From Candidatus Aminicenantota bacterium (GTDB lineage Bacteria; Acidobacteriota; Aminicenantia; Aminicenantales; Aminicenantaceae): a stretch of DNA of 11,849 nt. The stretch covers positions 1 to 11,849 of the forward strand of contig JAUWVG010000026.1 in the NCBI GenBank assembly GCA_030617525.1, read 5' to 3'. Both the position numbers and the translations under genes were made by a program. The notes below the pieces were generated by a model, which did not search any database, was not told where the DNA came from, and worked only from the letters and a program-made list of their open reading frames with translations. The first letter of the stretch is position 1. Each line of letters begins with the position of its first letter. Shown piece by piece: positions 7,215 through 11,849 of the stretch.

Positions 7215-7260
7215 CAGGCTGTCGTCTCCACCTATACAATTTGTGTTTAAATCCAGCATA

Positions 7261-9990
7261 TTAATTTCCCCCGGTTAATTGCTTATAGCGAGGATCTCTC
7301 CGCAATTCAGCCAGATCCGGATCTTTCTGAAACTCTTCCAAAGAGCCTTCTCTCTCAATAAGTTCTTGGAGAGCCTGGAGAGCTTTATCACGCTGACCAA
7401 GTAACTCATGAACATAAACACAAAGACTGAGTACCGTAGGATTATCTGGAGCCATTCTTTTTGCGTCAGAGATTCTCTCCAGCGCATTTTCTCGGTCACC
7501 AATGCGTGCATAAAAACGTCCCAACCAACCACTAGCCTCAGCATCTCTTGGATTGGAGTCCAGGTGTCCTTCTGCCAACCGGATAGCAAGCCGGTACGTC
7601 TCCTCGGCTTTTTCCATATATCCTGAAACAAAGCGATATGAGTCAGCTAGATTCCCCAACAGCATATAATCTTGAGTAGTCCCCTCCTCAGCAATGGCAT
7701 TTTCAAACATCTCCTTAGCTTTCAGGTAATTATTTTGAAAATAATACACATATCCCAAATTGGAGTAGGCATCTGCATTCGGTTCAATGTTAATCGATTC
7801 CATAAACATATTCTCGGCCCTGTCGTTTTGATCTAATTTTATGTAAAGAGCTCCTAAATTGTTGTAACCTCTGACATAACCTGGAGCTAATTTAATAACT
7901 TTAAGCCATGATTGCTCGGCTTCATCCCAGCGGCCCAGCGCGAAAAAAAAGTATCCAAGATTAGAAAATCCACGATAGTGCCTGGGATTCAAATTAGCGG
8001 TTTTTTTATACGCCTCCTCTGCTTCATTGGTACGATTCAAGCCTTCATATGTCATGGCCAGTTCTAAATTGGCATCAAAGTTTAGTGGATCAAGCACAAG
8101 AGCTTGTTTAAAATCCTCCAAAGCATCGTCATATTTATCTATTCCTTTATGAATAATCCCAAGTAAAACATGAGCGCTTACCAATTGGTTGTCTATTTGA
8201 AGCGCTTCTTCACAGGATAATTGAGCTTTCACAGCCAAGTCCGGTTCTTTTGTCAATATGAATTTTTCCCAGTAGGCTTTCCCCAAACATTCATGGGCCA
8301 TAGCATAAGAGGCATCCAGCTCAATCGCGTTTTTAAATAATGGGATTGCTTTGTCGAGACCACCATTCATAGAATTAATCAAATAACCTAAACCTTGAAG
8401 ATAAGACTCATAAGCGCCTGGAATAGTGGTATCACCGGCTGATATGATCTGAAAATCACGCGGACTCAATTCTATATTCAAAAGCGGGGCTAATTTTTCA
8501 ATTGCTGTCATTTGAAAAGTACCAATATTGGCAGTACGGTCATTGATATCAAGAGTTGGATTTAACCGGCGTTGAGTCTTTGCTTCATAAAAATTAAAGT
8601 ATAAAGAAACCATATCACTCGAACGATGAATATCGCATGTAAGTACATGAGAAACTCCTGAAACTGGATGAGCTTTGCTTATGTCACTGATATTAAGCTT
8701 ACGCGCCAAATGACTTGGCAAAATCCACAGCTTCCTGTGTGATTGTTCTAATAGAGAAAGCTTCTGTGAGATTGATTCCACAAGGCCCTCACAAAAAGCC
8801 CGGTCTGACGGATTTTCGGCGACAACATTCAAAGGAAGCATTACCACTCCCTTTCCTGGCTTCACTACAGAGTTAAATAAGTTTGATATTGGTTGCCGTA
8901 ATGCGGGAACGAACAATAATATAAGCAGCACCACTACTATCCCGGCAGCAGGAAGGATTATTTTTGGCGGCATATTTGGAAGAGGGCGTGATAATATTTT
9001 TTTTATTGGGACTGGAATAATTTTTCCCATAACAATATCCCGCTTCAAGCGCAAAAGATCTGCTTTTAAGTCGGCTGCAGTTTGGTAACGTTGTGAAGCA
9101 TCCTTTTCCAGACACTTGTCCAGGATCCTCTCATATTCAAGAGGGATACCACTTCTTAACCCCGTTACAGGTTGAGGCTCATCATGAATTATGGAATGTA
9201 GAACTGTCTGTTCGTACTCTCCTTTGAATGGCAGCAGCCCGGTGAGCATCTCGTAGAGCAATACTCCAAAGGACCAGAGATCCGTGCGGTGATCCATTTC
9301 ATTTCCACTTGCCTGTTCTGGCGACATGTAGGGAACGGTGCCCATCACAGTTGCCGTTTTTGTGATCTTTGTTTTTTCTAAGAGCTTGGCCAACCCAAAA
9401 TCCGTGATCTTTGCCTGTCCTTTGGACGTTATCATAATATTTCCGCACTTAATGTCTCTGTGGACAATGCCCTTTTCATGTGCTTCCTGGAGGCCTTCCG
9501 CAATCTGTGTTGCCAACTCAATGGATTCATTAATATCGAGTGGTTTTTCACTGATCCTTTTCTTAAGATTCTCCCCCTCTATATATTCCATGATAATGAA
9601 AGGCACGCCTTCGGCGTCTTCAATGTCGTAGACGGTGCAGATATTGGGATGATTCAAAGCAGCGGCAGCCTGTGCTTCGATCAAAAAACGTGTCTTTCTC
9701 TCTTCACTTTCTAGGGCATCAGGAGTGATCAATTTCAAAGCGACAGTTCGTTTTAGCTTGATGTCTTCGGCTTTGTAGACAACACCCATGCCACCTCTGC
9801 CCAATAATTCCAAGATTTGGTATTTTTCAGCGAAAAGGCTGCCAACAGGTAATTCCTGCAAAGTCATAAAAAAAGTTTTTGTCCTGAAAGAAGGTTCTTT
9901 TTCCGGAACTCTAAAATCTGACCCGCATTTGCTGCAAAAATTGCTCTCTTCTGCATTGTCAAATTGACAATGTTGGCAAATAACCGGCAT
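7261..9990 (-). CDS. Transmembrane Ser/Thr protein kinase with zinc ribbon, TolB-like domain and TPR repeats
   Basis: 909 residues from the ATG at 9990, chosen over an in-frame TTG at 10044 because GAGGG stands 6 bases upstream and the zinc ribbon follows at once. Order: zinc ribbon Cys5-x2-Cys8 and Cys19-x2-Cys22; Hanks kinase domain about 57-320 with P-loop GRGGMG (64-69), VALK Lys86, alphaC Glu105, catalytic HRDIKCGN (177-184), DFG (197-199) and GTVPYMSPEQ (217-226, SPE for APE); one membrane helix about 344-362 (ILPAAGIVVVLLILLFV); a beta/alpha domain about 380-510 beginning VVMLPLN with an FCEGLVESI motif, like the TolB/FlgO N-terminal domain of kinase and cyclase sensors; then about nine TPRs (roughly 530-880). 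All catalytic residues are present and it is an RD kinase, so it should be active and controlled by activation-loop phosphorylation. The TolB and TPR parts should lie outside the inner membrane. Substrate unknown. Confidence 0.95.
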   Translation of the reverse strand: MPVICQHCQFDNAEESNFCSKCGSDFRVPEKEPSFRTKTFFMTLQELPVGSLFAEKYQILELLGRGGMGVVYKAEDIKLKRTVALKLITPDALESEERKTRFLIEAQAAAALNHPNICTVYDIEDAEGVPFIIMEYIEGENLKKRISEKPLDINESIELATQIAEGLQEAHEKGIVHRDIKCGNIMITSKGQAKITDFGLAKLLEKTKITKTATVMGTVPYMSPEQASGNEMDHRTDLWSFGVLLYEMLTGLLPFKGEYEQTVLHSIIHDEPQPVTGLRSGIPLEYERILDKCLEKDASQRYQTAADLKADLLRLKRDIVMGKIIPVPIKKILSRPLPNMPPKIILPAAGIVVVLLILLFVPALRQPISNLFNSVVKPGKGVVMLPLNVVAENPSDRAFCEGLVESISQKLSLLEQSHRKLWILPSHLARKLNISDISKAHPVSGVSHVLTCDIHRSSDMVSLYFNFYEAKTQRRLNPTLDINDRTANIGTFQMTAIEKLAPLLNIELSPRDFQIISAGDTTIPGAYESYLQGLGYLINSMNGGLDKAIPLFKNAIELDASYAMAHECLGKAYWEKFILTKEPDLAVKAQLSCEEALQIDNQLVSAHVLLGIIHKGIDKYDDALEDFKQALVLDPLNFDANLELAMTYEGLNRTNEAEEAYKKTANLNPRHYRGFSNLGYFFFALGRWDEAEQSWLKVIKLAPGYVRGYNNLGALYIKLDQNDRAENMFMESINIEPNADAYSNLGYVYYFQNNYLKAKEMFENAIAEEGTTQDYMLLGNLADSYRFVSGYMEKAEETYRLAIRLAEGHLDSNPRDAEASGWLGRFYARIGDRENALERISDAKRMAPDNPTVLSLCVYVHELLGQRDKALQALQELIEREGSLEEFQKDPDLAELRRDPRYKQLTGGN

Positions 9991-9996
9991 TCTTTT

Positions 9997-10001
9997 CCCT
10001 C
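9997..10001 (-). promoter_or_regulatory. Ribosome binding site that fixes the kinase start
   Basis: On the minus strand this reads GAGGG, followed by a 6-base spacer (AAAAGA) and the ATG at 9990. No comparable site precedes the upstream in-frame TTG at 10044, which would add 18 residues ahead of the zinc ribbon. Confidence 0.7.
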
Positions 10002-10080
10002 GGTCTTCTTTCAAAAGAGTATCAATAAGCAAAGAAATAGTCAATAAAGGAACAATCTCAATGACTTGAATATGAAACTG

Positions 10081-10107
10081 ATATCAAAATTAATAAATTT
10101 TTGATAT
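10081..10107. repeat. AT-rich inverted repeat in the kinase / 104-aa divergent promoter region
   Basis: Arms ATATCAAAA (10081-10089) and TTTTGATAT (10099-10107) are perfect reverse complements around a 9-base AT loop. It lies between the divergent kinase (start 9990) and 104-residue (start 10171) genes, where an operator shared by both promoters would be expected. The right arm continues into TTGATA (10101-10106), which could serve as a -35 for the plus-strand gene. It has no G+C-rich stem, so it is unlikely to be a terminator. Confidence 0.45.
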
Positions 10108-10119
10108 TATTATCAACTC

Positions 10120-10148
10120 TTCGAATGGGATAAAGGAATATTTCGAAT
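10120..10148. repeat. Pair of TTCGAAT direct repeats, 22 bases apart
   Basis: TTCGAAT occurs at 10120-10126 and 10142-10148, a period of about two helical turns. Each contains the palindrome TTCGAA and is followed by purines. Located just upstream of the 104-residue gene, they may bind a dimeric regulator, though two 7-mers in an AT-rich spacer can also arise by chance. Confidence 0.3.
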
Positions 10149-10170
10149 AAAATTTTAAGGAGGCAGTGAT

Positions 10171-10485
10171 ATGCCTATACCTGAAATTCTTGATGCAGTA
10201 ATCTTAAAAAATGGGGATTTTGTTAATGGAAAAGTTCTTACTAAATATTTCAATCTTAAGACTTCGTATGGTGAAATAAAACTGAAGAGGAAGGATGTCG
10301 AAACTATCCACATGAAAGGAACTCAGTTTACTAAGGATGAAATACTGACAATGGAATTGAATAAATTCTCAGGCACTTTGAAAGAAAAAATCATCGAAGT
10401 GAAATTGAAAAGCGGCCAAAAAATAGAAATTGAAAAAAATAAAATCCATACTATTATGATATTGACAAATCGAACCTCAAAATAA
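10171..10485 (+). CDS. Small two-repeat beta-strand protein, unknown function
   Basis: A 104-residue protein with a strong AAGGAGG (10157-10163) 7 bases before its ATG and no signal peptide or membrane segment. It consists of two similar beta units, residues about 15-49 and 63-97: G-K-V-x4-F-N-L-K-T-S-Y-G-E-I-K-L-x-x-K-D-V-x-T-I in the first and G-T-L-x4-I-E-V-K-L-K-S-G-Q-K-I-E-I-x-x-N-K-I-x-T-I in the second. This looks like an internal duplication forming a small barrel or sandwich, of the kind seen in short hypothetical proteins with an NGxxxxG...T.yG.i motif. It is lysine-rich. It is divergent from the kinase gene and 77 bases before the glycosyltransferase gene on the same strand. No function can be assigned. 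Confidence 0.8.
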   Translation: MPIPEILDAVILKNGDFVNGKVLTKYFNLKTSYGEIKLKRKDVETIHMKGTQFTKDEILTMELNKFSGTLKEKIIEVKLKSGQKIEIEKNKIHTIMILTNRTSK

Positions 10486-10562
10486 AGAAAATATGTTTAA
10501 ATTACGGCGGAATTAAGTGAACCATTTGCATTTTCTATGCTTGATTTTCCACTAGGGTAAGT

Positions 10563-11849
10563 ATGTTACAGGAAACATTAACCGATACAGAGATAGAAGG
10601 GAGCCCGGAGAGCCTTCTTTTCCCCTTCCCTTCACTAAAAGACAAGATCGATCCTTTCCTCATATTTTTGATTGTATTAACCAGTGTTTTGATTGTGTTT
10701 TTCACGATCAAGCTTCAGATTATTCAGTTGTGGATTGAATTTTTAAAAAGCAATGCGGTTTTAAAAATTGCAATTTACCCCCTAGTTTTCTCAACTATCT
10801 ACATAATTGCCGGCATAATTTTTAGAACAACTCTTTGGTTCCGTTACAAACCAATGACCCTAGAGCCGGATGAAACTGTAGAATGGCCTTCCGTGACTGT
10901 TATCATGCCTGCCCTTAATGAAGAAGAGTTAGTGAAATCCTCTATTGATTCCATTTTTAAATGCTATTATCCGGAAGAGAAGCTTGAGGTTATCTGCATA
11001 AACGATGGGTCGGAGGATTCGACTTACCAGAAGATGCTGGAGGCTAAGATAAAGCATGGAAAACAACTCAGAATAATTAATTTCAAGAAAAACCTGGGAA
11101 AGAGAAAAGCTCTTTACGTTGGTCTTAAAAAATCAAGAGGGGATATTATTGTCACAGTGGATACAGACTCAAAAATCGGAAGTAGCGCGATAAAAAACAT
11201 CGTTATTCCTTTGATAAAGGATAACCAAACTGGAGCCGTTGCAGGAAGGGTAGAAGTTTTAAATGAAAAGAAAAATTTCCTCACGCGTATGCTTGCTATC
11301 CGGTATTCCATCTCGTTTAATTTCGGACGGGCATACCAAAGTGTTTACGGCGCCGTGTTTTGCTGCCCCGGTGCTCTTACCGCCTACAGAAAACACGTGC
11401 TCGAGGAGTTTATCCATGATTGGGTAAACCAGACGTTTCTAAAAACCCCCTGTACTTATGGAGAGGATCGGGCGCTAACAACAAATATACTGAAAGCCGG
11501 ATACACAACCCGGTTCCAATCGAATGCCATTGTGTACACTAAGGCTCCATCGAAATTTGGTCAAATGAACAAGATGTACCTTCGTTGGACACGGAGTTAT
11601 CTGAGGGAATCGATTCTTTTTTCAACATTCATGTTTACAAAATACCGGAAAAAAAAACGGCTTCTGCCCATATTGGATTTTTTCTTTCTTAACTTCCTCC
11701 ATCCTTTTCATCTCTTTTCAATTGGTCTTCTGGTCTATTCTTTTGTTGTGCATCCTGTTTTCATACTGCGTCATATTGCTTTCTTAGTGATCGTGTCCTT
11801 TTTTCTCTCCTTATATTACCTGAGGACAAAGAGAAGCATGTCGTTTTTA
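10563..11849 (+). CDS. Membrane glycosyltransferase family 2, hyaluronan-synthase/NodC-like, 3'-truncated by the window edge
   Basis: The frame stays open from ATG 10563 (AGGG 5 bases upstream; in-frame TGA at 10542) to the last base, giving 429 codons with no stop. It is a processive GT2-like enzyme that would polymerise or transfer sugars from nucleotide-sugars at the inner membrane. Two N-terminal membrane helices lie about 32-52 and 66-88; the GT-A domain starts at VTVIMPALNEEE (111-122) with nucleotide-binding NDGSEDST (147-154), the DxD-type DTDSK (200-204), CCPG (267-270) at the acceptor switch region, the general-base motif YGEDRALT (299-306) and RWTRSYLRES (341-350). C-terminal hydrophobic helices (about 368-420) follow. 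The usual QxxRW reads MYLRW here. The context and RW-x-RS-x2-RES resemble hyaluronan synthase and NodC; the actual polymer is unknown. Nearly full length, so only a short tail is missing. Confidence 0.9.
   Translation, partial: MLQETLTDTEIEGSPESLLFPFPSLKDKIDPFLIFLIVLTSVLIVFFTIKLQIIQLWIEFLKSNAVLKIAIYPLVFSTIYIIAGIIFRTTLWFRYKPMTLEPDETVEWPSVTVIMPALNEEELVKSSIDSIFKCYYPEEKLEVICINDGSEDSTYQKMLEAKIKHGKQLRIINFKKNLGKRKALYVGLKKSRGDIIVTVDTDSKIGSSAIKNIVIPLIKDNQTGAVAGRVEVLNEKKNFLTRMLAIRYSISFNFGRAYQSVYGAVFCCPGALTAYRKHVLEEFIHDWVNQTFLKTPCTYGEDRALTTNILKAGYTTRFQSNAIVYTKAPSKFGQMNKMYLRWTRSYLRESILFSTFMFTKYRKKKRLLPILDFFFLNFLHPFHLFSIGLLVYSFVVHPVFILRHIAFLVIVSFFLSLYYLRTKRSMSFL

Noticed and set aside
9338..9714. Plus-strand frames of 84 and 97 codons inside the kinase gene
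   Set aside because: They are complementary readings of the conserved kinase catalytic core and have no independent support.
9991..10044. TTG start at 10044 for the kinase
   Set aside because: It would add 18 unremarkable residues ahead of the zinc ribbon and lacks a good ribosome site, while the ATG at 9990 has GAGGG at ideal spacing.
11114..11311. Minus-strand frame of 65 codons inside the glycosyltransferase
   Set aside because: It lies opposite the DTDSK region of a clear GT2 enzyme that is open over the whole stretch.
1..11849. Insertion sequence, CRISPR array, tRNA or attachment site
   Set aside because: No transposase or integrase, no regularly spaced repeats, no cloverleaf and no long direct repeats flanking the A+T-rich part were seen by eye.

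Overview
The window appears to be a chromosomal stretch from a Gram-negative-type bacterium in or near the Acidobacteriota / Candidatus Aminicenantes assemblage. That placement is inference. It rests on a very large Ser/Thr protein kinase with an N-terminal zinc ribbon and C-terminal TPR repeats, a secreted Asp-box (BNR) repeat protein of the VPS10/sortilin-like sort, and a serine-palmitoyltransferase-like enzyme. No rRNA, tRNA, CRISPR array, transposase or phage gene was seen.

Layout. (1) 1-3343, lipid or secondary-metabolite enzymes: the 3' part of a radical SAM enzyme (1-1026), then in the same direction an extended SDR dehydrogenase/epimerase (1073-2050), then a convergent PLP-dependent alpha-oxoamine synthase (3343-2054) whose stop lies 3 bases from the SDR stop. 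An oxoamine synthase next to a ketone-reducing SDR fits a sphingoid-base/ceramide pathway (Spt + CerR-like), but this is a hypothesis. (2) 3344-3686, a non-coding divergent spacer with one good hairpin. (3) 3687-6023, a 778-residue secreted beta-propeller protein with nine Asp-boxes; it is clearly richer in G+C, with C-ending codons, than the genes that follow. (4) 6035-7134, an A+T-rich two-gene minus-strand cassette: a 99-residue beta-rich protein followed by a 230-residue protein whose motif order resembles bacterial gasdermins. This is the best candidate for an undescribed (defence or cell-death) system in the window. (5) 7261-9990, a 909-residue transmembrane Ser/Thr kinase with a TolB-like domain and TPRs, transcribed toward the cassette. 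(6) 9991-10170, a divergent regulatory region with an AT-rich inverted repeat and a repeated TTCGAAT motif. (7) 10171-10485, a small two-repeat beta protein, then from 10563 a membrane glycosyltransferase family 2 gene (hyaluronan-synthase/NodC-like) that stays open to the end of the window.

Genes that may work together: the radical SAM and SDR genes (probable operon) with the oxoamine synthase, the 99-aa and 230-aa pair (probable operon, possibly read through from the kinase), and the 104-aa gene with the glycosyltransferase (possible operon, 77-base gap). Everything is read from sequence by eye. Family names for the 230-aa and 99-aa proteins are tentative.
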